Positions 35,731 through 45,283 of a stretch of 64,000 nt of DNA are shown piece after piece. How positions within the stretch are numbered: position 1 is the first letter of the stretch; each line of letters starts with the position of its first letter. Both the position numbers and the translations under genes were made by a program. The notes beneath the pieces were generated by a model. That model worked only from the letters and a program-made list of their open reading frames with translations. It ran no database searches and was not told the origin of the DNA. Source of the stretch: Flavobacteriales bacterium (lineage in GTDB: Bacteria; Bacteroidota; Bacteroidia; Flavobacteriales_F; PHOS-HE28); the NCBI GenBank assembly GCA_023957375.1, contig JAMLHB010000001.1:1714245-1778244 (forward strand), given 5' to 3'.

Positions 35731-36956
35731 GGGTTAATGGACAAAACGAATGGTCCATTCTTCGAAAAGCCTTGCCTATCATAGGTTAGGGGCGATTCAA
35801 AGGTCATGAACAAAAAAACTGCCCCCACTGCGGTTCGCGCCACACCCAGAAATACGGGGTTGTAAGGAAGGTTCAGCGCTTTAGATGCCATAGCTGCGGC
35901 AAGCAGTTCAGGGGTGGATACCGGGTAAGCGCGAAGGAGTTGTGGTGGGAGTACCAGTCAGGGAAGCAGACCTACGAGCAACTCGCGGCCAAGCATGGCT
36001 GTTCGGCCCGGACCATTCAACGCAGGCTTGACCAGTACGAGGGTGCCGGGCAGGAGCTGACGCAGCCGAGTGAAGCAGTGGTTCTCATGGACACGACCTA
36101 CTTCGGCCGGAGCTTTGGAGTAATGGTGTTCCGTGATGCCCTCAGCGGCCAGGTGCTCTATTGGTGTTACGTGAAGTACGAGACCAATCAGTTGTACGCT
36201 GAGGGCTTGGCTCACTTGCGCGACAAGGGCATCGCCATAAAGGCAGTCGTCTGCGACGGTCGAAGAGGACTGCTGCAGTTGTGCTCCGGAATGCCCGCGC
36301 AGATGTGCCAGTTCCATCAGGTGGCGATCATCACCCGCTACTTGACCAGAAGGCCCAAGCTACTGGCCGCTCAGGAGTTGAGGACCCTGGTCCAACTCCT
36401 CACCAAGACCGACAAGGAGAGCTTCGTAGGCGGGCTTGGACAATGGCACGAACGCTGGGCAGCGTTCCTCGCTGAACGCAGCGTGGAGGCTGCCACCGGG
36501 CGGTCACGCTACACCCACCGCAGGCTGCGCAGCGCTTACCTGAGCCTACGGCGGAACCTCCCATGGCTATTCACTTGGTACGACCACCCTGGGTTGGGCA
36601 TCCCGAACACCACCAACGCTATCGATGGCATGTTCGCCGGCCTGAAGAACAAACTGCGCAACCACAATGGCCTGTCTGCAACCCGGAAACGCAAGTTCAT
36701 CGATGAGTTTTTTAAGGCATGTGGACCTCGAAATGGGAACGGGCAACCATAAGGTTCCCGCTCCCTTCCGATCATTTCTCGGTCATCGGGCTATCCCTGG
36801 CAGGTTGCTCTCCAGCAGAGCCTGCTTCCGTTTGGCCCGACATGCGAAGTTGGGAAATGCCTCACAACACTGGCTCATCTGTTGAAAAACCGACCATTCG
36901 TTTTGTCCACTTGGACTCAACGTCTCAAAAAGACCATTCTTTTTGTCCATTACTCC
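35731..36956 (+). mobile_element. insertion sequence copy 2, IS256-like zinc-finger type
   Basis: This element has the same length (1226 bp), ends and orientation as the copy at 15918-17143, with scattered substitutions. It is flanked by the 8-bp repeat CCATTCAG (35723-35730 and 36957-36964). The right copy of that repeat contains the stop codon of the methyltransferase gene, which the duplication has preserved. One base in the outermost right-end repeat differs (CATTCT for CATTCG at 36932-36949), while the inner copy at 36892-36909 is intact. Confidence 0.9.
35806..36752 (+). CDS. IS transposase, second copy, likely -1 frameshift
   Basis: It has the same architecture as the first copy: zinc finger CPHCGS...CHSCGKQF, helix-turn-helix, then a DDE domain with LMDTTYFGRSFG, VVCDGRRGLLQL and QMCQFHQ. 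The ATG at 35806 again leads through MNKK into seven A residues (35812-35818) and must slip to the -1 frame to join the main frame ending at 36750-36752. A TTG at 35940 could start a shorter product. Amino-acid differences from copy 1 are scattered (for example V to A, L to K and H to Y changes), with no stop codon. Confidence 0.8.
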
Positions 36957-36960
36957 CCAT

Positions 36961-37650
36961 TCAGCCCTTTACGGCCACGCCGTACAGGATCGTGCGCCAG
37001 CGCACTGGCACCAAGGGCATCACCAAGGCATCCATCCGCGCGAGCAGGTCGCGTTGCAATTCACTGCGCCCCAAGTTGGCCAACAGGCCGGTGGTATGCA
37101 GCTCCGTGCGTTCAAACCCGGCGAACAGATCGCGGTCGTCCACCGGGTCCAGGTAGCGCCAGTAGTGGTCCCAAGCCACGAAGCGCCGCCGCAACCAACG
37201 GTGCAGCCACGTACCGCGCAGGTTCTCGGCGAAGAGAAGCACACCGCCGGGCTTGAGCACACGGTGCATTTCGTGCAGCGCCGCCAGTTGCCGTTCCTTG
37301 GTGCCCAACGCACCGACCATGCTCTTGAACACCACCACGTCGAAGGATGCATCAGGTTTGGGGATCGCCAGGGCATCGACCTGCTCGTAGGTGATCCATT
37401 CTTGCCGGCCGAAGGCATGGTGCAGTTCATGGGCCCTTTCCGTTGGCCCGCGCAAATCGCTGCACACGGTCATGAACCCCTGGTCGGCCAGCATCAGGCT
37501 CAAGCCTCCATCGCGCTCACCTAAGGCCAGCGCAACCCGCGCATCCTTGGGCATGGTGCGAAGTGTGCGTTGCCATAGCGGCCATGCCCGCGACCAGGAG
37601 CGGACCTCCCATTGAAAATATTGCTGCAACCTGCCATCCGGAGATCCCAT
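36961..37650 (-). CDS. class I SAM-dependent methyltransferase
   Basis: This 229-residue methyltransferase has motif I replaced by a less glycine-rich VALALGERDGGLSLMLADQG. Motif II/III is VCSDLRG...YEQVDALAIPKPDASFDVVVFKSMVGAL, and HEMHRVLKPGGVLLFAENL is the typical motif of Methyltransf_11. The ATG at 37650 is chosen because upstream codons lack family character. Nothing indicates the substrate. Its stop codon lies in the target duplication of IS copy 2. Confidence 0.78.
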   Translation of the reverse strand: MGSPDGRLQQYFQWEVRSWSRAWPLWQRTLRTMPKDARVALALGERDGGLSLMLADQGFMTVCSDLRGPTERAHELHHAFGRQEWITYEQVDALAIPKPDASFDVVVFKSMVGALGTKERQLAALHEMHRVLKPGGVLLFAENLRGTWLHRWLRRRFVAWDHYWRYLDPVDDRDLFAGFERTELHTTGLLANLGRSELQRDLLARMDALVMPLVPVRWRTILYGVAVKG

Positions 37651-37715
37651 GGCACAAAGAAAGAACCTGCCCGTAGATCCTCCCCCACCGCACACCCGGA
37701 AGAAGGCCTTGGCCC

Positions 37716-37753
37716 AAAAACAGGCAACGCCCCCGGGGCGGGAGCGTTGCCTG
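37716..37753 (-). terminator. intrinsic terminator of hppA
   Basis: CAGGCAACGC at 37721-37730 pairs with GCGTTGCCTG at 37744-37753. On the minus strand the stem is followed by TTTTTGGG, a classical Rho-independent form, 16 bases after the hppA stop. Confidence 0.8.
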
Positions 37754-37768
37754 TTGGGACCAAGGCGC

Positions 37769-39979
37769 TTATTCTTTGCTGAACGCTGCAGCCTGTGGCG
37801 CAGATTGTGCTGCCTGCACCACGGTGGTCCGCACTTGCGGGTCAGACATGGCTGCGGCTTGCTGCCCGCCTTCGTTGAGGTGCGGGGCAATGATCAAAGC
37901 CACGATTGAAGTCAACTTGATCAGGATGTTCATGCTGGGGCCGCTGGTATCCTTGAAGGGATCGCCCACGGTATCGCCGGTAACGGCCGCCTTGTGGGGG
38001 TCGCTGCCCTTCTTGTGGCTCTGGCCATCGATCAGCACACCTTTTTCGAAGCTCTTCTTGGCATTGTCCCAAGCGCCGCCGGCATTGTTCTGGAAGATGC
38101 CCATCAGCACGCCGCTCACGGTGATGCCGGCGAGCAATCCGCCCAAGGCTTCCGCGCCGAACAGGAAGCCGACGATCACCGGGCTCAACAGGGCCAGGGC
38201 ACCGGGCAGGATCATTTCACGGATGGAGGCCTGCGTGCTGATCGCCACGCACTTTTCGTACTCCGGTTTTGCCTTGTACTCCATGATGCCGGGGATCTCG
38301 CGGAACTGGCGGCGCACCTCCTTCACCATGTCCATGGCGGCCTTGCCCACAGCACTGATGGCCATGGAGCTGAACAGGAAGGGGATCATGGCGCCCACGA
38401 ACAGCATGGCCAGCACGTTGGCCTTGTAGATGTCGATGCCGCTGATGCCGCTGAGGCCCACATAAGCCGCGAACAGGGCCAGCGCGGTGAGCGCGGCGGA
38501 GGCGATGGCAAAGCCCTTGCCGGTGGCTGCGGTGGTGTTGCCCGTGGCATCGAGGATATCCGTGCGGCCGCGCACCTCCTCGGGTAGGCCGCTCATCTCG
38601 GCGATACCCCCGGCATTATCGGCGATGGGACCGAACGCATCGATGGCCAGCTGCATGGCCGTGGTGGCCATCATGCCCGCTGCAGCAATGGCCACCCCGT
38701 ACAGGCCGGCCAGTTCAAATGCGCCATAAATGCCCGCCGCCAGCACCAAGATCGGCAGGAAGGTGCTCTCCATGCCCACGGCCAGGCCGCCGATCACGTT
38801 GGTGGCATGGCCCGTGCCGCTCTTCTGCACGATGCTGTCCACCGGTTTACGCCCGATAGCGGTGTAATACTCGGTGATGTAGCTCATCAAGAAGCCCACC
38901 ACCAAGCCCAACAGGATGGCGTAGAAGATATTGACGCTCGCGTAGGTGGTTTCCACGCCGTTGCGGCTGAAGACGATCGTATCGCCGAACATGGCACCGA
39001 TCACGAACCAGCTGGCCACTGCGGTCAGCAGGATGCTGCCGATGTTGCCCTTGTTGAGGGCGGCCATCACGCTGTCGGTATCCTTGCCGATGCGCACGAA
39101 CAGGGTGCCAATGATGCTGAAGAGGATGCCCAAGCCCGCGATCACCATGGGCAGCAGGATCGGGGCCATGCCACCGAAGCTGTCCTGGCTGATCACTTCG
39201 CGCCCCAGCACCATGGTGGCCAGCATGGTGGCTACATAGCTGCCGAACAGGTCGGCACCCATGCCGGCCACGTCCCCCACGTTGTCGCCCACGTTGTCCG
39301 CCACGGTGGCGGGGTTGCGCGGGTCATCCTCGGGGATGCCGGCCTCCACTTTGCCCACCAGGTCTGCACCCACGTCGGCCGCCTTGGTGTAAATGCCGCC
39401 GCCCACACGGGCGAAGAGCGCAATGGATTCGGCACCTAAGCTGAAACCGGCGAGTACTTCCAAGGCGGTCATCATCTCCTCGCCATTGGGAGATGCGCCC
39501 GCCACGTACATGCCGTAAAACACGATGAAGAGCGAGCTGATGCCCACCACGGCCAGTCCGGCCACGCCCAAACCCATCACCGTGCCGCCGTTGAAGCTCA
39601 CCTTCAGGGCCTGTGCCAAACTGGTGCGGGCCGCTTGCGTGGTGCGCACGTTGGCCTTGGTGGCCACGCTCATGCCGATCCAGCCGGCCAGGGCGCTGAA
39701 GAACGCCCCGATCAGGAAGGCCACCGCGATCACCCAATCGCTGTGCTCCACCAAGGAACTGCTCCAGGCCAACAAGCCTGCCGCCACCACGGCGTACACG
39801 CCCAACACCTTCCATTCCGCCTTCAAAAAGGCGCTGGCCCCATTGGCTATGTAGCCGGCCAGCTCCTGCATGTTCTTGTCACCGGCGTCCTGCCTGTTTA
39901 CCCAAAGGGCCTTGCCGATCATCACCGCCAGGCCGATCAGGCCCATCACCGGGATGTAGTACATCAATTCACTTCCCAT
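37769..39979 (-). CDS. hppA: K+-type membrane pyrophosphatase
   Basis: This 736-residue integral membrane enzyme with about 16 helices hydrolyses pyrophosphate and pumps H+ or Na+. The catalytic loop is complete: [26 protein letters not shown] at about 198-222, [21 protein letters not shown], and [10 protein letters not shown] at 480-489. A484 and G487 take the place of the Lys/Thr pair of K+-independent enzymes, so this is the K+-dependent class (established marker). Na+ versus H+ specificity was not resolved. The gene stands alone with its own terminator and a minus-strand TAATTTCG element 62 bases upstream. Confidence 0.95.
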   Translation of the reverse strand: MGSELMYYIPVMGLIGLAVMIGKALWVNRQDAGDKNMQELAGYIANGASAFLKAEWKVLGVYAVVAAGLLAWSSSLVEHSDWVIAVAFLIGAFFSALAGWIGMSVATKANVRTTQAARTSLAQALKVSFNGGTVMGLGVAGLAVVGISSLFIVFYGMYVAGASPNGEEMMTALEVLAGFSLGAESIALFARVGGGIYTKAADVGADLVGKVEAGIPEDDPRNPATVADNVGDNVGDVAGMGADLFGSYVATMLATMVLGREVISQDSFGGMAPILLPMVIAGLGILFSIIGTLFVRIGKDTDSVMAALNKGNIGSILLTAVASWFVIGAMFGDTIVFSRNGVETTYASVNIFYAILLGLVVGFLMSYITEYYTAIGRKPVDSIVQKSGTGHATNVIGGLAVGMESTFLPILVLAAGIYGAFELAGLYGVAIAAAGMMATTAMQLAIDAFGPIADNAGGIAEMSGLPEEVRGRTDILDATGNTTAATGKGFAIASAALTALALFAAYVGLSGISGIDIYKANVLAMLFVGAMIPFLFSSMAISAVGKAAMDMVKEVRRQFREIPGIMEYKAKPEYEKCVAISTQASIREMILPGALALLSPVIVGFLFGAEALGGLLAGITVSGVLMGIFQNNAGGAWDNAKKSFEKGVLIDGQSHKKGSDPHKAAVTGDTVGDPFKDTSGPSMNILIKLTSIVALIIAPHLNEGGQQAAAMSDPQVRTTVVQAAQSAPQAAAFSKE

Positions 39980-40040
39980 GTCCTTCGTATTGCGTTTGTG
40001 GCTTCTTTACTTTAATAGGAACCCGCGCTCGCGGGGGGCG

Positions 40041-40048
40041 CGAAATTA
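40041..40048 (-). promoter_or_regulatory. -7-like element TAATTTCG (hppA)
   Basis: The minus strand reads GGCTAATTTCGC about 62 bases before the hppA ATG. The same GGCTAATTTCGC stretch lies before the FISUMP gene. Confidence 0.35.
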
Positions 40049-40231
40049 GCCGAATGTGTGGATCGGGGACAAACTATGGAATGGTGCCTTGCAGATAGTG
40101 GGCTGGACTGATGATTGGTGGCCGAAACATTCCGCCGGAGGTGCCGACCGCCCCCTATCGCCTATTATCACCCTCGGACATGCGCCACTCCTTTCCGCCT
40201 TCACTCCACTGAGGCGGCCGGGCTTGCTCGT

Positions 40232-41530
40232 TCAATCCCGCAGGCAACGGATGCAGTAGCCGCTCCGCTTGGGGGAGTCGTTCCGGTTGATGCCCGCGTT
40301 AAGGGAGGCCGCATTGCGGTACCAGGCACCGGTAGATGTCCGCTCCGTGGCGCTCCACCAGTAGCTGTACGAGCCGAAGTAGGCGAAGACGCCATCAACG
40401 TCGCTGCGGGTGCCTGCCGGCACGGCCGAGAACCCGCTGGCATTGGTAGCACCGGTGTTGGGCGGGTTCCATAGCGTGGTGGTCTTCAGCAGGCCACCTG
40501 CCACGTTAGCTCCACCCAGGTGGTCGGTCAGTTGGCTCCACTCCGCATCGGAGGGCACATGCCAGCCCAGCGGACATACGCCGCGCGGATCGGCCACCAC
40601 GTACCAGTTGTACAGCTGGCCATACGTGACATCGAGGACGGCGTTGTTTTGGTAGCTGCACCGAGCGCCCGTGCTCATCTGCGCCCAAGCGTTGTTGCTC
40701 GTCACGTTGGGCATGGCGCTACCGTCGCGGTAGCGGGTGGTGCGCAGGTTGGTGGCCGTCCAGCATTGCCCGCCCACCTGTATGGTGGCGTACACGTTAC
40801 CATCCACATCCGTCATGGTAGGTGCATCGGTGCAGGCCGCGCCGTGGAAGTAGAAGGGAAGGGTGGCCGAACCAGTGGGCACATGCACGATCACTCCGGT
40901 GAACAAGGCCGTGTCGTTGGAGGCGTGACCGATATAGCGCAACTGATCTCCGGGCTGCCACGTGAACAGCGAACGGTCGGTCTTGGGCATGCCCGCCCCG
41001 GCATGCCCGCCCGCCGTGTCGAGGTATTTGAGCGTGCCGTTCGCGCTGCCCGTTCCGTCCATGGCCACCACGCGCAGGCTGTGGCGCTGGCCGTTCTGTT
41101 CCACGCTCACGATATGCAGGCCCGGGATTCCGCTGCTGTAGCGGAAGCGGTGCAGGCCGGGCGCGGCTTCCATACGCAGGGCGGCGGTCGTGCGTCCCGT
41201 GGCATCATGCACCGCAAGGCGCATTTCGCCGCCGGTGGAGACCACCCTGATCTCCGTGCTCCCATCGAAGGGATTGGGCATGCTGCGGACCGGGGCCGCA
41301 TCGCCGGCATGGCCCTGCAGGCCAGTGGAAAAGTCCAGCACAAGCTCGTGGTCGGGGTGGTAGAGGGTGGTGTCGCCGATGCCCGTGAGGTTCTCCACAT
41401 GGATGCTGTCCAAGGGGATGGGGCTTCCCTGCAAGCTGCCCTCGAAGGTGATGATGACCTGTGCGGCGAGCGCTGCGGGTAGAATGCCGGCCAAGGCAAG
41501 GGGCAGGTGGCGAAGAAGATCCATGATCAT
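40232..41530 (-). CDS. exported FISUMP-domain protein with internal sorting-like domain
   Basis: This 432-residue protein has a signal peptide (RHLPLALAGILPAALA). Residues ~83-158 (MPNPFDGSTEIRVVS...AVHDATGRTT...GLHIVSVEQNGQ) look exactly like a T9SS type A sorting domain, but they lie in the middle. The C-terminal ~170 residues are a Fibrobacter-major-paralogous (FISUMP) domain: DVDGNVYATIQVGGQCWTATNL, GQLYNWYVV, GVCPLGWHVPSDAEW and the closing SGYCIRCLRD. The domain's function is unknown; it is often found on surface proteins. ATGs at 41530 and 41524 are both possible. Confidence 0.8.
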   Translation of the reverse strand: MIMDLLRHLPLALAGILPAALAAQVIITFEGSLQGSPIPLDSIHVENLTGIGDTTLYHPDHELVLDFSTGLQGHAGDAAPVRSMPNPFDGSTEIRVVSTGGEMRLAVHDATGRTTAALRMEAAPGLHRFRYSSGIPGLHIVSVEQNGQRHSLRVVAMDGTGSANGTLKYLDTAGGHAGAGMPKTDRSLFTWQPGDQLRYIGHASNDTALFTGVIVHVPTGSATLPFYFHGAACTDAPTMTDVDGNVYATIQVGGQCWTATNLRTTRYRDGSAMPNVTSNNAWAQMSTGARCSYQNNAVLDVTYGQLYNWYVVADPRGVCPLGWHVPSDAEWSQLTDHLGGANVAGGLLKTTTLWNPPNTGATNASGFSAVPAGTRSDVDGVFAYFGSYSYWWSATERTSTGAWYRNAASLNAGINRNDSPKRSGYCIRCLRD

Positions 41531-41540
41531 AAGGGGGGAG

Positions 41541-41548
41541 CGAAATTA
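41541..41548 (-). promoter_or_regulatory. -7-like element TAATTTCG (FISUMP gene)
   Basis: TAnnTTCG variant on the minus strand, 10-16 bases before the candidate starts. Confidence 0.35.
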
Positions 41549-41613
41549 GCCGATGCGGCGGGTGCGGCCCACCATTGCCGGGGGCGCATGTCCTGCATGG
41601 CCCACGGTGCCCT

Positions 41614-42369
41614 TCATTCCCGGTCCACGGAAAACGCCAGGCCCGTGGACGGATCGTATTGCGCAAGGTCAGTTCCCTGGATCCTTTGGTGATCCCTTGC
41701 GGTCAACCGGGGAAGTGCGTGCCCGTCTTCCTGCGCATACCATTCCATCCTTGCCTTGATGGCCCCCTTGGTGCGGCACAGGAAGTCCAGGCATGATGTG
41801 AAACCGGTCAGCCTCGAATCCGTGTAGCATGCCTAGTGGTCCATGCCCCACATCAAGGGCGGGTCCGGGGTACCGTCCACGAAGAACGCCATGTCGTTCT
41901 CCTTGCGGAACTGGTCCAGGACCTTGGTCCTGTGCATGAATTCCAGTCTGGTGTATGTCTTGCCCGCGAAATGCAGCGCCATGGTCGCCAGTTCTTCCCG
42001 GGCCTGCCTTTTTCTTTCCGGCGGCGCGTCTGCGTACATCGCATCAAACTGTTCAGTGAGGAAGACCTCGGCCATGGAGCCGATCATGATGCAGCCATCC
42101 CGCGCGAAATAGCCGTCCAGCTCGGCATCATGCCGCAGAGCCCTGTTGCTTCCCACGGCACCGCTCTCCCCGAAGCGCGGGTCCCCCCTGTGGGTCCACT
42201 GCATCTGGAATCCCCCGCACGCCTTGTAGAAGCCGGTGATGGCATCGTTCAGCCCGTGGGGCAAAGCGCCCAGTACGTTCCTGACCCCGGCCGGGTCGGC
42301 CTCCGGCACATGGAAGTGCGTGCCCACGACCTGCCCGTTGCGCCGCAGATCATCCACCATGGCCGTCAA
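41614..42369 (-). pseudogene. unrecognised gene interrupted by one TAG codon
   Basis: The first part encodes 175-178 residues (MVDDLRRNGQVVGTHFHVPEAD ... PPLMWGMDH) and ends at TAG, 41833-41835. Without any shift, the same frame continues for 72 more codons (ACYTDSRLTGFTSCLDFLC ... GLAFSVDRE) to TGA at 41614-41616, and that part has ordinary protein composition. The simplest reading is one point mutation, for example from TAC, CAG or GAG. I recognise no family; YKACGGFQMQW and CIMIGSMAEVFLTEQ faintly recall SMI1/KNR4-like immunity proteins, at low confidence. The start may be ATG 42360 or TTG 42369. Confidence 0.6.
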
Positions 42370-42462
42370 TTGTTCAAGTGCCGTCCACGTCCGGGCGCCG
42401 CATCAGGCCCGCACGGGCCGGTTTTCCAGCCCCGCAGCGTGAACAGTGGTCTTCATGGTGGC

Positions 42463-43446
42463 CTATGCCTTGGCGTACGCCACACTTTTCACCGCCGCCA
42501 CCACGCGCTTGATACTGGGCAACGACTCCTCGATCAGGTTTGCCGCAAAAGGCAGCGGCGTGTCCGCCTGGGTCACCCGCACCACAGGGGCATCCAAGTA
42601 GTCGAATGCGTGGCGCTGCACCCGGAAGGCCACCTCGCTGGCGATGCTGCCGTACGGGAAGTTCTCGTCCACCACTACCAAGCGGTTGGTCTTCTTCACC
42701 GAAGTGATGATGGCGGCTTCGTCCAGCGGACGGATGGTGCGCAGGTCGATCACCTCGCAATCAATCCCTTCCTTGGCCAGCTCTTCGGCAGCGCCCAAGG
42801 CCACCTTCATCATCTTCCCGAAGCTGACGATGGTGGCATCCGTACCCGGCCGCTTGATGTCGGCCGCACCGATGGGCAGCAGGTACTCGCCATCGGGGAT
42901 CTCGCCCTTGTCGCCATACATGCGCTCACTTTCCATAAAGAGCACAGGATCATCATCCCGGATGGCTGACTTCAACAGGCCCTTGGCATCATAGGGGTTG
43001 CTCGGCGTGATCACCTTCAGCCCGGGAATGTTCGCGTAGAGGCTTTCGTAGCTCTGGCTGTGGGTGGCGGCCAACTGGCCCGCACTGGCATTGCCCCCCC
43101 TGAACACGATCGGAATGTGGAACTGGCCGCCGCTCATTTGCAAGATCTTGGCGGCCGAATTGATGATCTGGTCACTGGCGAGCAAGGCGAAGTTCCAAGT
43201 CATGAATTCGACGATCGGCCGCAACCCGTTCATGGCCGCCCCCACCCCAATGCCCGTGAAGCCCAACTCCGCGATCGGCGTGTCAATCACCCGCTGGGGC
43301 CCGAACTCCGCCAACATGCCCTTGCTCACTTTGTAGGCCCCATTGTATTCGGCCACCTCCTCCCCCATGAGGAAGACGTTCGGGTCACGGCGCATTTCTT
43401 CGCTCATGGCCTCGTTCAGGGCCTCGCGGAATTGTACGGTACGCAT
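42463..43446 (-). CDS. pdhB: pyruvate dehydrogenase E1 component, beta subunit
   Basis: This 327-residue beta subunit of the E1 alpha2-beta2 enzyme decarboxylates pyruvate to acetyl-CoA with thiamine diphosphate. Features are MRTVQFREALNEAMSEEM, the catalytic/TPP-facing GEEVAEYNGAYKVSKG with its conserved Glu, PIAELGFTGIGVGAAM, and the C-terminal transketolase domain (DATIVSFGKMM..., VDENFPYGSIASEV). Length is normal. It is not next to an E1 alpha or E2 gene, which is common in Bacteroidota. A branched-chain 2-oxoacid dehydrogenase beta subunit is a less likely alternative. Confidence 0.9.
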   Translation of the reverse strand: MRTVQFREALNEAMSEEMRRDPNVFLMGEEVAEYNGAYKVSKGMLAEFGPQRVIDTPIAELGFTGIGVGAAMNGLRPIVEFMTWNFALLASDQIINSAAKILQMSGGQFHIPIVFRGGNASAGQLAATHSQSYESLYANIPGLKVITPSNPYDAKGLLKSAIRDDDPVLFMESERMYGDKGEIPDGEYLLPIGAADIKRPGTDATIVSFGKMMKVALGAAEELAKEGIDCEVIDLRTIRPLDEAAIITSVKKTNRLVVVDENFPYGSIASEVAFRVQRHAFDYLDAPVVRVTQADTPLPFAANLIEESLPSIKRVVAAVKSVAYAKA

Positions 43447-43488
43447 GGATGGTATTGCAGTAAGTGAAAAACCCGGTGAAAGGGACGG

Positions 43489-43516
43489 CAAAGGTAATCC
43501 CTGGCGTTCGGCCCAA
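43489..43516 (-). promoter_or_regulatory. pdhB promoter, TTG-17-TACCTTTG
   Basis: On the minus strand a TTG (43516-43514) is followed after 17 bases by TACCTTTG (43496-43489), both elements of the Bacteroidota promoter. It lies 42 bases before the pdhB ATG. Confidence 0.55.
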
Positions 43517-43728
43517 GCGCAACGTGCGCAGGGCGCTCGCGTCCCGCTGTCCGTTCAACACCCGTCATGTTGTGCGCCCTCCACGGGGTTGAAATGCCGT
43601 TTTATCCGGAGAATGCTACGTTATCCGACCACGTTGGCGTCCATTCAGGAGGTGCCGGAACATGGCCCCGAAACGGGCACGCGCCGCAGGGGATCGCACC
43701 TGTTTCCCCTGCTTGGGGGAACTTGGCC

Positions 43729-44286
43729 TCAAAGACCCACGTTGGCACGCGCCCCCAGCACAAGCAGGTGGGTGCTCTGGGGTGGCACCGGCCCGTCGAA
43801 TGCCATGCGAAGCACGATCCGCGCCTGGCCGCTGCGTACCAATTGCAGGACGTCCACGCCGGAAAGGCCCAAAAGCAGGGTTTGCGAGCCGTTGGGCACG
43901 GGTGCCAAGCTGGCCACGGTGACCGGTGGTGATACGTCCACGCCCAATTGCACCTTCACAGAGGCCACATGGTTGAACACCCCGTTTACCGGGGTGGAAC
44001 CATAGAGGCGCGCCTTGGTGAACGTCATTCCCGTGAGCTGCGACGGCACGTAATTGTTGGCCGCCAGTGCATCGGCCAATGCCGCGCTGTCCAGCTCCAA
44101 CATCATGCCGAAGGGGCCGGCCACTTCAGCCGAATCAATGGAAACCGGCAGTGCGGGAAGGTCGAAGGAAAAGGAAACCTCGGGGACGAGCTCCTCCTTT
44201 TCTTCCGTTTTGCTGCACCCTGTCCATGCCAGGGATAGCGCAGGCAGCACCAGGGCAATGATGCTCGATCGGGAAACCGCTCTCAT
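43729..44286 (-). CDS. lipoprotein, unknown function
   Basis: This 185-residue protein has a lipoprotein signal peptide (MRAVSRSSIIALVLPALSLAWTGCSK) with the lipobox cysteine at residue 24. An acidic linker EEKEELVPE follows. The mature part is beta-rich with an N-terminal FSFDLPALPVSID and regular strands near the end (QARIVLRMAFDGPVP, THLLVLGARANVGL). I recognise no domain. It probably sits on an outer- or inner-membrane leaflet. It is divergent from etfB. Confidence 0.65.
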   Translation of the reverse strand: MRAVSRSSIIALVLPALSLAWTGCSKTEEKEELVPEVSFSFDLPALPVSIDSAEVAGPFGMMLELDSAALADALAANNYVPSQLTGMTFTKARLYGSTPVNGVFNHVASVKVQLGVDVSPPVTVASLAPVPNGSQTLLLGLSGVDVLQLVRSGQARIVLRMAFDGPVPPQSTHLLVLGARANVGL

Positions 44287-44396
44287 GGTCTGTTCCGTTT
44301 GGGTTCGGCCCTTCTACGCCGGGCCGGACCGGAAGGTTGGCGGTCAGCAGCAAGGCGGTCCATCGTTGCCCGCAAGGCCGTCCCCCTGCTGGTGGT

Positions 44397-44404
44397 TAAG
44401 TTTG
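44397..44404 (+). promoter_or_regulatory. -7-like element TAAGTTTG before etfB
   Basis: Exact TAnnTTTG match 24 bases before the etfB ATG. Confidence 0.5.
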
Positions 44405-44428
44405 CACCCGAATTCCGCCTACTTGACC

Positions 44429-45169
44429 ATGAAGATCCTTGTGCTTGTTTCCCACGTGCCCGATACCACCGCACGCATTGCCTTCACCAACGACCATACG
44501 GCATTCGACACGAACGGCATATCGTTCATCGTAAATCCTTACGATGAGTGGTATGCGCTGGTGCGCGGCCTGGAATTGAAAGAAGCCCAGGGCGGCACGG
44601 TGACCACCATTACCGTAGGCGGCCCGGTTACCGAACCCACCATCCGCAAGGCTTTGGCCATTGGCGCGGATGATGCCGTGCGGATCGACACCGAACCACG
44701 GGACGGGCATGATGTGGCCGCACAAGTGGCGGCTTTTGCCAAGGACAAGGGCTATGACCTGATCTTGGCAGGCAAGGAAACCATCGACCACAACGGCAGC
44801 CAAGTGGGCCCCATGTTGGCCGAACTGCTCGACCTTCCGTTCATCTCCCTGGCCACCAAATTGGACGTGGCCGGGGGAAAGGCCACAGCCGAGCGTGAAG
44901 TGCGGGGTGACGTGGAAGTGGTGGAATGCCCGCTGCCGGCGCTGGTAAGTTGCGCCAAGGGCATGGCCGAACAGCGCATTCCCAATATGCGCGGCATCAT
45001 GGCCGCTCGCACCAAGCCGCTGCAAGTGGTACCGGCCGCGGCCGTGGATGCGCTGAGCGCCACCGTGCGCTTTGAACTGCCACCACCCAAGCAGGCCGTG
45101 AAGATGATCCCCGCCGACGATGCAGGGACATTGATCGGGCTGCTGCACACGGAAGCCAAGGTGATCTGA
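44429..45169 (+). CDS. etfB: electron transfer flavoprotein beta subunit
   Basis: This 246-residue subunit binds AMP and shuttles electrons from acyl-CoA dehydrogenases to the respiratory chain. It begins MKILVLVSHVPDTTARIAF and has the beta-subunit blocks NPYDEWYALVRGLELKE, GADDAVRIDTE, LILAGKETIDHNGSQVGPMLAELL and EVRGDVEVVECPLPALVSC. The ATG at 44429 directly follows a promoter-like element. The alpha-subunit gene follows after 114 bases. No acyl-CoA dehydrogenase is in the window. Confidence 0.93.
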   Translation: MKILVLVSHVPDTTARIAFTNDHTAFDTNGISFIVNPYDEWYALVRGLELKEAQGGTVTTITVGGPVTEPTIRKALAIGADDAVRIDTEPRDGHDVAAQVAAFAKDKGYDLILAGKETIDHNGSQVGPMLAELLDLPFISLATKLDVAGGKATAEREVRGDVEVVECPLPALVSCAKGMAEQRIPNMRGIMAARTKPLQVVPAAAVDALSATVRFELPPPKQAVKMIPADDAGTLIGLLHTEAKVI

Positions 45170-45170
45170 T

Positions 45171-45200
45171 GGAAGAGAGGAAGAGAGGAAGAGAGGAAGA
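45171..45200 (+). repeat. GGAAGAGA x3.75 tract between etfB and etfA
   Basis: Three full and one partial 8-bp unit GGAAGAGA start one base after the etfB stop. The tract extends the etfB-etfA gap and could affect readthrough or coupling. Confidence 0.85.
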
Positions 45201-45283
45201 AAGGGCGGGTGAAAAGGGATCCCGTAGAAAGCGACATTTCAGCACCGCATAGAGTGGAATGCTGAACAACAAATAGAAGAACA

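Noticed and set aside
41669..41851. A separate 60-codon minus-strand gene
   Set aside because: A different frame over the same bases continues the broken gene upstream and gives more natural protein sequence.
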